Of a stretch of DNA of 64,000 bases, positions 42,921-52,771 are shown piece by piece. The stretch spans positions 28,597 through 92,596 of the forward strand of contig CADCUM010000064.1 in NCBI GenBank assembly GCA_902805885.1, written 5' to 3'. The notes under the pieces are model-generated. The model searched no databases and was not told the origin of the DNA. It saw only the letters and a list, made by a program, of their open reading frames with translations. Source of the stretch: an uncultured Nocardioides sp. Lineage in GTDB: Bacteria; Actinomycetota; Actinomycetes; Propionibacteriales; Nocardioidaceae. Both the position numbers and the translations under genes were made by a program. Numbering within the stretch: the stretch's first letter is position 1; each line of letters starts with the position of its first letter.

Positions 42921-45900
42921 TCAGCGCGCGGTCAGCAGGCTCCGCACCACGCGCAGCCCCACGGAGAGACGGGCGAGGTCGGTGCTCTCGTCGCGGCAGA
43001 TGTCCTGCAGCGTGGTCACCGCCCGGCCGACCGCGTCGACCTCCGCCTGCTCCCACGCCGCGACCCGCACGTCGGCGGGGTCGCCGGCGTCGCTGGTCTT
43101 CAGCACGGCGGCGGTCAGCTGCTGGTGGACGGCGTAGAGGTCGTCGCGCAGCGCCGCGCGTGCCATCGTCTGCCAGCGGTCGTCCCGCGGCAGCGCGAAG
43201 ATCCGCTCCACCAGGGCCGGGAGCCCGAGCCGCTCCCCGAGCGCGAAGTGGATCCGGGCGACCTCGGCGGGGTCGAGGCCCCGGCTGTCGGCGGTCTCGA
43301 CGATCCCGAGGAGGTGGTACGCCGGCGCCAGCACCGCCACCCGCGTGGCGAGGTCGTCGGGGACGCCGTGGTCGGTGAGCCGCTTCGCCCGGCCCTGGAA
43401 GTCCTCGAGCTCGCGGCCGCTCATGATCGTCGGCAGCTGCGCCATCACCGACTGCACCCGCGCGCGGAAGAAGTCGACCGTCGCCTGCGAGTCGAGCGGC
43501 GGGCGGCGGTTGGTGACGAGCCAGCGTGAGGCGCGCTCGACGAGGGTGCGCATCTCGATGCGCATCCGGGTCTGGCGCTCGGCCGGCACCCGGTTGTCGA
43601 AGGACTTGACCTCCTCGCGCAGCGGCAGGGAGCCGAAGATCTCGCGCGCCACGAAGTTGGCGCGGGTGAGGTCGGCGGCGCTCGCGCCGGTCTCCCCCGC
43701 CAGCCGCGGCCAGAAGGTCAGGCCGGCGCCGTTGACCAGGTCGTTGACGACCTGGGTCACGATGATCTCGCGCCGCAGCGGGTGCTCCTCCATCGCCCGC
43801 TCCAGCCCGGGCTTCATCCGTGAGGGGAAGTAGGCCAGCAGGTCGTCGCGCAGGTAGGGGTCGTCGGGCAGGTCGGACGCGACCAGCTCGTCGGCCAGCA
43901 CGATCTTGGTCCAGGCCAGCAGCACCGAGAGCTCCGGCGCGGAGAGCGCCTGGCCCCGGTCGAGGCGGCGCTTGACCTGCCGCGTCGTGGGCAGTCCTTC
44001 CAGCTCGCGGTTGAGGACCCCGCGGCGCTCGAGCTGGCGCATCCAGTCCTCGTGGACGTGGAGCAGCGACGGGGCGTGCGCCTGGGCGTTCGCCAGGGCG
44101 AGGTTCTGCTCGTAGTTGTCGCGCAGCACGAGCGAGCCGACCTCGTCGGTCATCTCGGCCAGCAGGGTGTTGCGGTCCTCGATGGACATGCCGCCGCTGC
44201 GGACGACCTCGTCGAGCAGGATCTTGATGTTCACCTCGTGGTCGGAGGTGTCCACGCCGGCGGAGTTGTCGATGAAGTCGGTGTTGATCCGACCACCCGT
44301 GCCGCCGACGCCCTCGCGGGCGTACTCCACGCGGCCGAGCTGGGTGAGCCCGAGGTTCCCGCCCTCCCCCACGCAGCGCACGCGCAGGTCACCGCCGTTC
44401 ACGCGGATCGCGTCGTTGGCCTTGTCGCCTGCGTCGGCGTGGGTCTCCTGCGCGGACTTCACGTAGGTGCCGATGCCACCGTTCCAGAGCAGGTCGACCG
44501 GGGCGAGCAGGATCGCGCGCATGAGCTCGGCCGGGGTCAGGGCGGTGACGCCGTCCTCGAGGCCGAGCGCCCGCCGTACGGGCTCGGCGACCGGGATCGA
44601 CTTCGCCGCCCGGGACCACACGCCGCCGCCCTCGGAGATCAGCGACCGGTCGTAGTCCTGCCAGCTCGACCGGGGCAGCTCGAAGAGGCGCTTGCGCTCG
44701 GCGTACGACGACGCCGCGTCGGGGTCGGGGTCGATGAAGATGTCGCGGTGGTCGAACGCGGCCACCAGGCGGGTGTGCTCCGAGCAGAGCATCCCGTTGC
44801 CGAACACGTCACCCGACATGTCGCCGATGCCGACGGCGGTGAAGTCCTCCCGCTGGCAGTCGACGCCCATCTCGCGGAAGTGCCGCTGCACCGAGACCCA
44901 GGCGCCGCGCGCGGTGATGCCCATCGCCTTGTGGTCGTAGCCGACCGACCCACCGGACGCGAAGGCGTCACCGAGCCAGAACCCGTAGTCCTTGGCCACG
45001 CCGTTGGCGATGTCGGAGAAGGTCGCGGTGCCCTTGTCGGCGGCGACCACGAGGTAGGAGTCGTCCCCGTCGTGCCGTACGACGCCTCGCGGCGGGACCG
45101 TCTCGCCCTCGACGAGGTTGTCGGTGATGTCGAGCAGGGCCGAGATGAACGTCTTGTAGCAGGCGATGCCCTCGGCGAGCCACGCATCGCGGTCGCTCGG
45201 GTCGGGGAGCTGCTTGCAGAAGAACCCGCCCTTCGCACCGACCGGCACGATCACGGTGTTCTTGACCATCTGCGCCTTGACCAGGCCCAGCACCTCGGTG
45301 CGGAAGTCGTCGCGGCGGTCCGACCAGCGCAGGCCCCCACGGGCGACGGCGCCGAAGCGCAGGTGCACGCCCTCGACGCGCGGGCTGTAGACGAAGATCT
45401 CGTAGCGCGGCCGCGGCTCGGGCAGGTCGGGGATCGCGGACGGCTCGAGCTTGAAGCTGATGTACGGGTGCATCCCGCCGTCGGCCGCCCGCTGGAAGAA
45501 GTTGGTGCGCAGGGTGGCGCGGACCAGCGTGAGGTAGGAGCGGAGGATGCGGTCGTGGTCGAGGCTGACCACGTCGTCGAGCGCCTTGGCCAGCGCGTCC
45601 TCGATCGTCTCGACCTTGAGCGCCCGCGCCTCCGCGTCGGCCGCCATCTCGTCGCGACCCGGGTCGAAGCGCGCCTCGAAGAGGCGGACCAGGAGCCGGG
45701 TGATGTCGACGTTGCTGCGCAGCGCCCCCTCGATGTAGTCGAGGGCGAACGGCGAGTTCCCCTGCTTGAGGTACTTGGCGTAGGCGCGCAGCACGGTGGC
45801 CTGCCGCCAGCTGAGCCCCGCCGTCAGCACGAGCTGGTTGAACCCGTCGGTCTCGTTGAAGCCGTCCCAGACCGCGCGGAGGGCCTCCGCGAAGGAGGCC

Positions 45901-47804
45901 TTGTCGCGCGTCGACAGCGTCCGCCCGTGCCGCAGCCCGAACTCGTAGATGAAGGTCTGGCGCGGCAGCCCCTCGAGCTCGTAGGGCCGCTCGTCGATGA
46001 CCTCGACGCCCATCGAGGTCAGCATCGGCAGGACGGCGCTCAGCGACAGCGGCCGGCCGACCCGGAACACCTTGAGCCGGGACTCGCCTCGGTCCTTCTC
46101 GTCCTGGTCGAACAACGCGAGGTCGATCCCCTCCTCGCCCTCGATCGCCTCGATCCGGCCCAGGTCTGCCGAGCCGGTCTCGGGACGGAAGTCCTCCTTG
46201 TAGGCCTCCGGCCACGCGTCGGCCCATGCCTTCGCCAGGCGCGAGCCGCCGTCCTCGCCGTGCTCGGCCAGGACGGCGGCGACGAAGTCGTCGCGCCACG
46301 ACCGCGACGCCTCGGTCAGCAGCCTCTCGAGCTCGGCGACGTCGATGTCGGCGGTCTGCTGGCCCCGCGGGGGGTGCACCACGAAGTGGACCCGTGCGGT
46401 CGTCGACTCGTTGACGCGTGCCGTGAACTCGACGTGCTCGCCGCCGAGCCGCTCGCGCAGGATCGCCGCGAACTTCTCCCGCACGGTGGTGCTGTAGCGG
46501 TCGCGGGGCAGGTAGACGAGGACCGAGACGTAGCGCCCGTAGGTGTCTCGGCGCACGAACGCCTTGAGCTGGCGCCGCTCGCGGGCGAACATCACCGCCT
46601 GCGTCACCGGGGCGAGCTCGGCCGGCGTGGTGTGGAAGAGCTCGTCGCGCGGGTAGTTCTCCAGCGTGTCCATCAGCGCCTTGCCGGCGTGGCTGCGCGC
46701 GTCGAGCCCGGCGAGGCGCATGACCTCGCGGGCCTTCTCGCGCAGGACCGGGACCCGGGTGACGGACTCGGTGTAGGCGGCGCTCGAGAAGAGCCCGAGG
46801 AAGCGGCGCTCGCCGATCACCTCGCCGTCGGCGCCGAACACCTTCACCCCGACGTAGTCGAGGTAGGCCGGGCGGTGGACCGTCGCGCGGGAGTTGGCCT
46901 TGGCCAGCACCAGCAGCGTCTTCTCCCGGGCCTTCGAGCGCACCACTGGCGGCAGCTTCGCGAACGACGTGGACAGGTCCTGGTCGCTGCGCAGGATGCC
47001 CAACCCGGTCCCCGGCACCGCGCGCAGGCCCACCTCGTCGGGGTCGTCGGAGAGGTGCTCGAGCTGGTACTCGCGGTAGCCCAGGAACGTGAAGTGGTCG
47101 TCGGCCAGCCACCGCAGGAACTCCCGGCCCTGGCGGAGCTCGTCCTCCGGCAGCGGGGGCGGGTCGGCCTCGACCTGATCGACGACGGCCAGGACCTGGG
47201 TGTGCATCTTCTCCCAGTCCTCGACCGACTCGCGGACGTCGCGCAGCACCGACTGCACCCCGTCGGTGATGGCCGCCGCCTCCTCGTCGGAGACGCGGTC
47301 GATCTCGATGTGCATCCAGGACTCGGCGACGTCGCCCGCGCGCGGTCGCCCGAGGTCGTCGAGGTCACCCGCTCTCCGCAGGGTGCCGGTGATGTCGCGC
47401 TCGACGGAGAACTGCGGGTGGATGACCGCGTGGACGGTGTGACCGAGGCGGCTGAGCTCCATCGTCACCGAGTCGACGAGGAACGGCATGTCGTCGGTGA
47501 CGACCTCGACCACCGAGCGTCCCCCGGACGACCAGCCCCCGTCCCCGGCGGACGGCGTGACGACCCGCACGGCCGCCGTACCCTGCGGTCGCGACGCCGC
47601 GAGCTCGCGGTGGGAGGTCAGGGCACCGCAGAGGTCCTCGGGCGACCGCTCGGCGACGTCCTCGGGCGCGACGTGGCGGTAGTAGCCCTGGACCAGGTCG
47701 CCGACGTTCCCGTCGGCCGGTCCGGCCCGGTCCTCCTCGCGCTGGGCGACCTCGATCGCCTGGTCCAGCAGGTGGGCCTTGTCCTGATCGGTCGTCGTCG
47801 ACAC
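42921..47804 (-). CDS. gdh: NAD-dependent glutamate dehydrogenase, 180-kDa class
   Basis: 1627 residues, the normal length of the large NAD-GDH class. It converts glutamate to 2-oxoglutarate and ammonia. Landmarks are ACT-like segments near the N-terminus (VVEVVTDDMPFLVDSVTMEL), the catalytic core GGLRWSDRRDDFRTEVLGLV, VGAKGGFFCKQLPD, and GIGDMSGDVFGNGMLCSEHT, GYDHKAMGITARGAW, and the helical C-terminal domain (LSAPELSVLLAWTKI). The GTG at 47804 lies 7 nt after a TAGGGT hexamer, so translation is probably leaderless. In relatives GarA and PknG control this enzyme; they are not in the window. pruA nearby feeds it with glutamate. Confidence 0.96.
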   Translation of the reverse strand: MSTTTDQDKAHLLDQAIEVAQREEDRAGPADGNVGDLVQGYYRHVAPEDVAERSPEDLCGALTSHRELAASRPQGTAAVRVVTPSAGDGGWSSGGRSVVEVVTDDMPFLVDSVTMELSRLGHTVHAVIHPQFSVERDITGTLRRAGDLDDLGRPRAGDVAESWMHIEIDRVSDEEAAAITDGVQSVLRDVRESVEDWEKMHTQVLAVVDQVEADPPPLPEDELRQGREFLRWLADDHFTFLGYREYQLEHLSDDPDEVGLRAVPGTGLGILRSDQDLSTSFAKLPPVVRSKAREKTLLVLAKANSRATVHRPAYLDYVGVKVFGADGEVIGERRFLGLFSSAAYTESVTRVPVLREKAREVMRLAGLDARSHAGKALMDTLENYPRDELFHTTPAELAPVTQAVMFARERRQLKAFVRRDTYGRYVSVLVYLPRDRYSTTVREKFAAILRERLGGEHVEFTARVNESTTARVHFVVHPPRGQQTADIDVAELERLLTEASRSWRDDFVAAVLAEHGEDGGSRLAKAWADAWPEAYKEDFRPETGSADLGRIEAIEGEEGIDLALFDQDEKDRGESRLKVFRVGRPLSLSAVLPMLTSMGVEVIDERPYELEGLPRQTFIYEFGLRHGRTLSTRDKASFAEALRAVWDGFNETDGFNQLVLTAGLSWRQATVLRAYAKYLKQGNSPFALDYIEGALRSNVDITRLLVRLFEARFDPGRDEMAADAEARALKVETIEDALAKALDDVVSLDHDRILRSYLTLVRATLRTNFFQRAADGGMHPYISFKLEPSAIPDLPEPRPRYEIFVYSPRVEGVHLRFGAVARGGLRWSDRRDDFRTEVLGLVKAQMVKNTVIVPVGAKGGFFCKQLPDPSDRDAWLAEGIACYKTFISALLDITDNLVEGETVPPRGVVRHDGDDSYLVVAADKGTATFSDIANGVAKDYGFWLGDAFASGGSVGYDHKAMGITARGAWVSVQRHFREMGVDCQREDFTAVGIGDMSGDVFGNGMLCSEHTRLVAAFDHRDIFIDPDPDAASSYAERKRLFELPRSSWQDYDRSLISEGGGVWSRAAKSIPVAEPVRRALGLEDGVTALTPAELMRAILLAPVDLLWNGGIGTYVKSAQETHADAGDKANDAIRVNGGDLRVRCVGEGGNLGLTQLGRVEYAREGVGGTGGRINTDFIDNSAGVDTSDHEVNIKILLDEVVRSGGMSIEDRNTLLAEMTDEVGSLVLRDNYEQNLALANAQAHAPSLLHVHEDWMRQLERRGVLNRELEGLPTTRQVKRRLDRGQALSAPELSVLLAWTKIVLADELVASDLPDDPYLRDDLLAYFPSRMKPGLERAMEEHPLRREIIVTQVVNDLVNGAGLTFWPRLAGETGASAADLTRANFVAREIFGSLPLREEVKSFDNRVPAERQTRMRIEMRTLVERASRWLVTNRRPPLDSQATVDFFRARVQSVMAQLPTIMSGRELEDFQGRAKRLTDHGVPDDLATRVAVLAPAYHLLGIVETADSRGLDPAEVARIHFALGERLGLPALVERIFALPRDDRWQTMARAALRDDLYAVHQQLTAAVLKTSDAGDPADVRVAAWEQAEVDAVGRAVTTLQDICRDESTDLARLSVGLRVVRSLLTAR

Positions 47805-47811
47805 GCCTACG

Positions 47812-47841
47812 ACCCTAGGTCCCGCCCCGAGACCTCGACAA
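47812..47841 (-). promoter_or_regulatory. promoter of the glutamate dehydrogenase gene
   Basis: On the minus strand TTGTCG (47841-47836) and TAGGGT (47817-47812) are 18 bp apart, and TAGGGT lies 7 nt before the GTG start. This predicts a transcript that begins at or next to the start codon. Confidence 0.55.
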
Positions 47842-47986
47842 CACGGGTCGGTACCGGTGGGTCACCGGACCCCCGGAGGGGTGCGCCATGATGGCCGGCA
47901 CGTCCCGACCGCCGTCCCGGGGACCGTCCGGGACACCGTCCGGGGCCACGTCCGCACACCACCCGAACAGCCAGGAGGACCCCCGG

Positions 47987-48454
47987 ATGAGCAAGCGCGT
48001 GGTCAAGGAGCTCGTGTACGACGCCCCGCTGGAGGAGGTCGCCGCCATGCTGACGGACCCGGCCTTCCGGGAGCGGGTGCTCGAGCGCATGAAGGTGCTG
48101 CGCGGCGAGGTGACCGTCGACCAGGGCGTGGTCACGATCGACCAGGTGCAGGCCGCGAAGGGACTCCCCTCGTTCGCCACCAAGCTGGTCGGCGACGAGA
48201 TCCGCATCCTGCAGGTCGAGCGCTGGACCACCCCGGACCACGCCGACGTCGAGGTCACCATCCCCGGCAAGCCCGGCGAGATGGCCGGCGCCGCCGACCT
48301 CGTGGCCTCGGGCGGCCGGACCACCGAGAAGGTGGACATGGAGGTCACCGTCCGCATCCCCCTCGTCGGCGGCAAGCTGGAGTCCCTCGTCGCGCAGATG
48401 CTCGAGGAGGCGCTCGACACCGAGCACCGCACGGGCGTGGAGTGGCTGGCCTGA
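47987..48454 (+). CDS. DUF2505-domain protein (SRPBCC-like)
   Basis: 155 residues from ATG 47987 behind AGGAGGA. The whole protein fits DUF2505: VKELVYDAPLEEVAAMLTDP, the central IRILQVERWT and the C-terminal helix LESLVAQMLEEALDTEHRTG. The fold is related to ligand-binding SRPBCC proteins; the ligand is unknown. It is divergent from the glutamate dehydrogenase gene. Confidence 0.85.
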   Translation: MSKRVVKELVYDAPLEEVAAMLTDPAFRERVLERMKVLRGEVTVDQGVVTIDQVQAAKGLPSFATKLVGDEIRILQVERWTTPDHADVEVTIPGKPGEMAGAADLVASGGRTTEKVDMEVTVRIPLVGGKLESLVAQMLEEALDTEHRTGVEWLA

Positions 48455-48481
48455 GCGTCCGGCACGCCGTACGCCGGCGCG

Positions 48482-48622
48482 TCAGGCGCCCGGGTCGTCG
48501 TCCCGCTCCTGGCGACGACGCCACCACACCACCGTCCCCAGCACGAGGAACGGCCCGAACGCCAGCGCGAGGGTGAGCCCCTGCTCCACCGGGTGCAGGG
48601 CGCCGAGATGGAGCAGGGTCAC
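48482..48622 (-). CDS. 46-residue single-pass membrane peptide downstream of pruA
   Basis: GTG 48622 to TGA 48482, starting 9 nt after the pruA stop. The product is an amphipathic start (MTLLHLGALHPVEQG), a helix (LTLALAFGPFLVLGTVVWW), then a basic-acidic tail (RRRQERDDDPGA). Such short membrane peptides recur at conserved spots in actinobacterial genomes. No function assigned; the tight spacing argues for co-translation with pruA. Confidence 0.55.
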   Translation of the reverse strand: MTLLHLGALHPVEQGLTLALAFGPFLVLGTVVWWRRRQERDDDPGA

Positions 48623-48631
48623 CGGAGGACG

Positions 48632-50260
<1,629 letters not shown>

Positions 50261-50306
50261 GCGGCGCATCGTCTCAGACAGCGACGCGCCACTCCAAAGG
50301 CCCGGG

Positions 50307-50651
50307 TCAGCCCCGTCCCAGCAGCTCCGGGACCTCCTGCGTCGCCCACCAGCCCAGCTCGTCGTCGGGGTCGGTGTCGTCGTCCGCGTCGGCGTGCACG
50401 GCCGCCACGTCGGCCCACCGGGGCGCGCTGAGGTCGGCCCCGGACTCGACCACGACGACCACGCGCCGCCGCGATCCGTCGGGCGCTCCCGCCACCCGCG
50501 CTGCCGAGACGTCGGCGGCGGCCGTGAGGGCCTCGTGCTCGGCCTCCTCGGACTCGTCGGCGGCGCGGACGGCCCCCTGGGCCGCGGGGCCTGCCGCCTC
50601 CCAGTCGCGAGCGAGGTCGCCGAGCGTCGAGGGGAGGTAGGCGCGGGTCAC
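50307..50651 (-). CDS. DUF6912-type small protein
   Basis: 114 residues from GTG 50651, which overlaps the stop of the acyltransferase gene (GTGA). It begins VTRAYLPSTLGDLARDW and has an acidic C-terminal half (HADADDDTDPDDELGWW). The start pattern YLPSTL is typical of this uncharacterised actinobacterial family. There is no signal or membrane segment. Function unknown. Confidence 0.75.
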   Translation of the reverse strand: MTRAYLPSTLGDLARDWEAAGPAAQGAVRAADESEEAEHEALTAAADVSAARVAGAPDGSRRRVVVVVESGADLSAPRWADVAAVHADADDDTDPDDELGWWATQEVPELLGRG

Positions 50652-52138
50652 CGGGTCCCCGCCTTCCCCGGCGGCGTGGCCTTCCCCGGCGGCGTGGTCT
50701 TCCCCGCCGTCGCCTTCTTCCGTCCGCGCGGGGCCCGCGGCCGGGTGCCGGACGCCGAGTCCTTGAGCTCCTCGAGGGCCTCGAGCAGGCACTGCCCGAG
50801 GACGTCCGCGTCGGGCACGGCGTCGCGGTCGGTGGTGATGCCGTAGAAGACGCCCCCGTCGTACGACGTCACCCCGAACGCCAGCGGACGGTCGGGCAGC
50901 AGCGGGTGGACGGGGTAGGACTCCAGCATCTTGGCGTCCCCGGCGAACAGCGGGAACTGGGGGCCGGGCACGTTGGTCACCGACACCTGGAAGCCGCGCC
51001 GCAGCTCGCCGGCCGCGACCCGCGACCCCAGGGCGTGGAACGTGGTGGGGGCGAAGCCCGCGATGCCCGCGAGACGCCGGGCCGAGACGGCGCGCCGGGT
51101 GTCGCGGTGGACCTTGAGGTCGTAGCTGACCTGGTGGAGCCGCACCACCGGGCTGGGCTCCCCGACCGGCAGGTGCACGAGGTGCCCGGTGACCTGGGAG
51201 CCGAGCGAGGTGGCCTCGAGCTCCTCGTCGATCACCGACATCGGCACGATCGCGCGCACCGTCCGCAGCCCGCCCATCGACTCCGCGCGCGTCATCAACC
51301 AGCCGCGCAGGGCGCCGGCGACGGTCGCGAGGATGACGTCGTTGACGGTGCCGCCGTGGACGCTGCGCACGTGGCGGTAGTCCGCGAGGTCGGTGCGCAC
51401 CGCGACGAAGCGCCGCTGCTGCGAGAGCCTGCGGTGCACCGGGGAGGTCTGCGTCGGGCTGCGGCCGGCGAGCGCCCCGGCCACCGCGGTGACGCGGGAG
51501 CCGGCGGTCGCGGCGTTGCGGGCGAGGGCCTGCGCGTTGGCGCGGCTCGTCGCGAGCGCCGTGGCGGGCCGCTCGAGGGAGTCGGTCACCGCGTTGAGGG
51601 CGACCGCGACCGGGCCGGCGGTGGGACGGGGGCGCCACTCGTCGTCGTGGCCGATGGTCCCCGGGCCGGGAGCGGTGTCGAGGAGGACCTGGCCGATGTC
51701 CACGGTCTCCCTGCCGTCGACGAGGATCTGGTGGCTCTTGGTCATCAGGGCGAAGCGCCCCCCGGACAGGCCCTCCACGAAGTAGCACTCCCACAGCGGT
51801 CGGCTGCGGTCGAGCGGGCGGGAGGCGATCCGGGCCACCAGCTCGCGCAGCTGGTCCATGCTGCCGGGACGCGGCAGCGCGGAGCGGCGTACGTGGTAGC
51901 CCAGGTCGAAGGTCGGGTCGTCGACCCAGGCGGGGTTCGCCAGCCGCCCGGGCACCCACTGCAGGCGCTGGCGGTAGCGCGGGACGAACGCGATCCGGTC
52001 GGCGACCAGCTCGACGAGCCGCTCGTAGTCGAAGCCGGACGAGCCGTCGAAGACCTCGACCGTGGCGTTGTGCAGGGGGGTCGTCGGCGACTCGAGCGCC
52101 AGCAGCGCGAGGTCACGCGGGCGGAGCCGCTCGCTCAT
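50648..52138 (-). CDS. WS/DGAT-like acyltransferase with altered active-site motif
   Basis: 496 residues, normal for the wax ester synthase / diacylglycerol acyltransferase family (condensation-domain fold). N-terminal LRPRDLALLALESPTTPLHN and later GGTVNDVILATVAGALRGWL and VTNVPGPQFPLFA are family hallmarks. The catalytic HHxxxDG reads HQILVDG here (codons CAC CAG), so the second His is Gln. In characterised members this His is central to catalysis, so acyl transfer may be weak or the role different. The last 60 residues are Lys/Gly/Pro-rich (TTPPGKATPPGKA). Confidence 0.85.
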   Translation of the reverse strand: MSERLRPRDLALLALESPTTPLHNATVEVFDGSSGFDYERLVELVADRIAFVPRYRQRLQWVPGRLANPAWVDDPTFDLGYHVRRSALPRPGSMDQLRELVARIASRPLDRSRPLWECYFVEGLSGGRFALMTKSHQILVDGRETVDIGQVLLDTAPGPGTIGHDDEWRPRPTAGPVAVALNAVTDSLERPATALATSRANAQALARNAATAGSRVTAVAGALAGRSPTQTSPVHRRLSQQRRFVAVRTDLADYRHVRSVHGGTVNDVILATVAGALRGWLMTRAESMGGLRTVRAIVPMSVIDEELEATSLGSQVTGHLVHLPVGEPSPVVRLHQVSYDLKVHRDTRRAVSARRLAGIAGFAPTTFHALGSRVAAGELRRGFQVSVTNVPGPQFPLFAGDAKMLESYPVHPLLPDRPLAFGVTSYDGGVFYGITTDRDAVPDADVLGQCLLEALEELKDSASGTRPRAPRGRKKATAGKTTPPGKATPPGKAGTR

Positions 52139-52287
52139 GGTGCCACCTCTCGTCGGTCCGGCGGGCAGTCCAGGCGCTCGGGGTCGACCGCCGTGCCTCT
52201 TGCCACGCGTGGGATTCTCTCAGAGGCACCTCGACCGGCTGGTCGGGTGCCCGTCCGACGTGTCCCGCCGACCCAGGAGCCATCCGC

Positions 52288-52755
52288 ATGCCCCGACGCC
52301 GTACGGCGCCGCTGACCGCTCTCCTCCTCTCGTTCGCGCTCGCCCTCGGCGCGTGCGGCGGCGAGGAGCACCCCGAGGACCACGCCACCGAGGACTCCGC
52401 CACCGAGGACTCCGCCGCCGAGGACTCCGCCGCCGAGGACTCCGCCGCCGAGGACTCGACCGGGAGCGCGTCGTCCCCGGACGAGGGCGACGGCGGCACG
52501 ACCATCCGGCTCGAGCGCGCCGACGACGCGTTCACGCCCAGCGGTGAACGCGTGGAGGTCCCCGCGGGTGAGCCCATCACGCTGGAGATCGAGGCCGACG
52601 AGGCCGGGGAGCTGCACGTCCACTCCACCCCGGAGCAGGAGATCGCCTACGACGCCGGCTCCTCGACGCACGAGGTGACGATCGAGCGGCCGGGTGTGGT
52701 CGAGGTGGAGTCGCACGAGCCCCACCTCGTCGTCCTCCAGCTCGAAGCCCGCTGA
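52288..52755 (+). CDS. lipoprotein with cupredoxin-like domain and Glu-Asp-Ser repeats
   Basis: 155 residues; AGGAG lies 8 nt before the ATG. A lipoprotein signal ends in the lipobox LALGACGG. A low-complexity stretch with five EDSAA/EDSAT repeats serves as an acidic spacer. The C-terminal 80 residues (TTIRLERADDAFTPSGERVE, LHVHSTPEQEIAYDAG, VVEVESHEPHLVVLQLEAR) form a beta sandwich of the cupredoxin type with several His but no clear Cys ligand. It probably sits on the outer face of the membrane; the membrane protein gene downstream follows within 20 bp. Confidence 0.8.
   Translation: MPRRRTAPLTALLLSFALALGACGGEEHPEDHATEDSATEDSAAEDSAAEDSAAEDSTGSASSPDEGDGGTTIRLERADDAFTPSGERVEVPAGEPITLEIEADEAGELHVHSTPEQEIAYDAGSSTHEVTIERPGVVEVESHEPHLVVLQLEAR
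52384..52458 (+). repeat. 15-bp tandem repeat, five copies
   Basis: Units of GCC(A/G)CCGAGGACTC(C/G) run without interruption and encode Ala-(Thr/Ala)-Glu-Asp-Ser in the lipoprotein. Copy number could vary between strains by slippage. Confidence 0.85.
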
Positions 52756-52771
52756 GGTGGGCCGCCCCGAG

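Noticed and set aside
44052..47891. Long plus-strand reading frame opposite the glutamate dehydrogenase gene
   Set aside because: It is antisense to a well-conserved gene and has low-complexity Arg/Val/Asp/Gly composition typical of shadow frames in GC-rich DNA.
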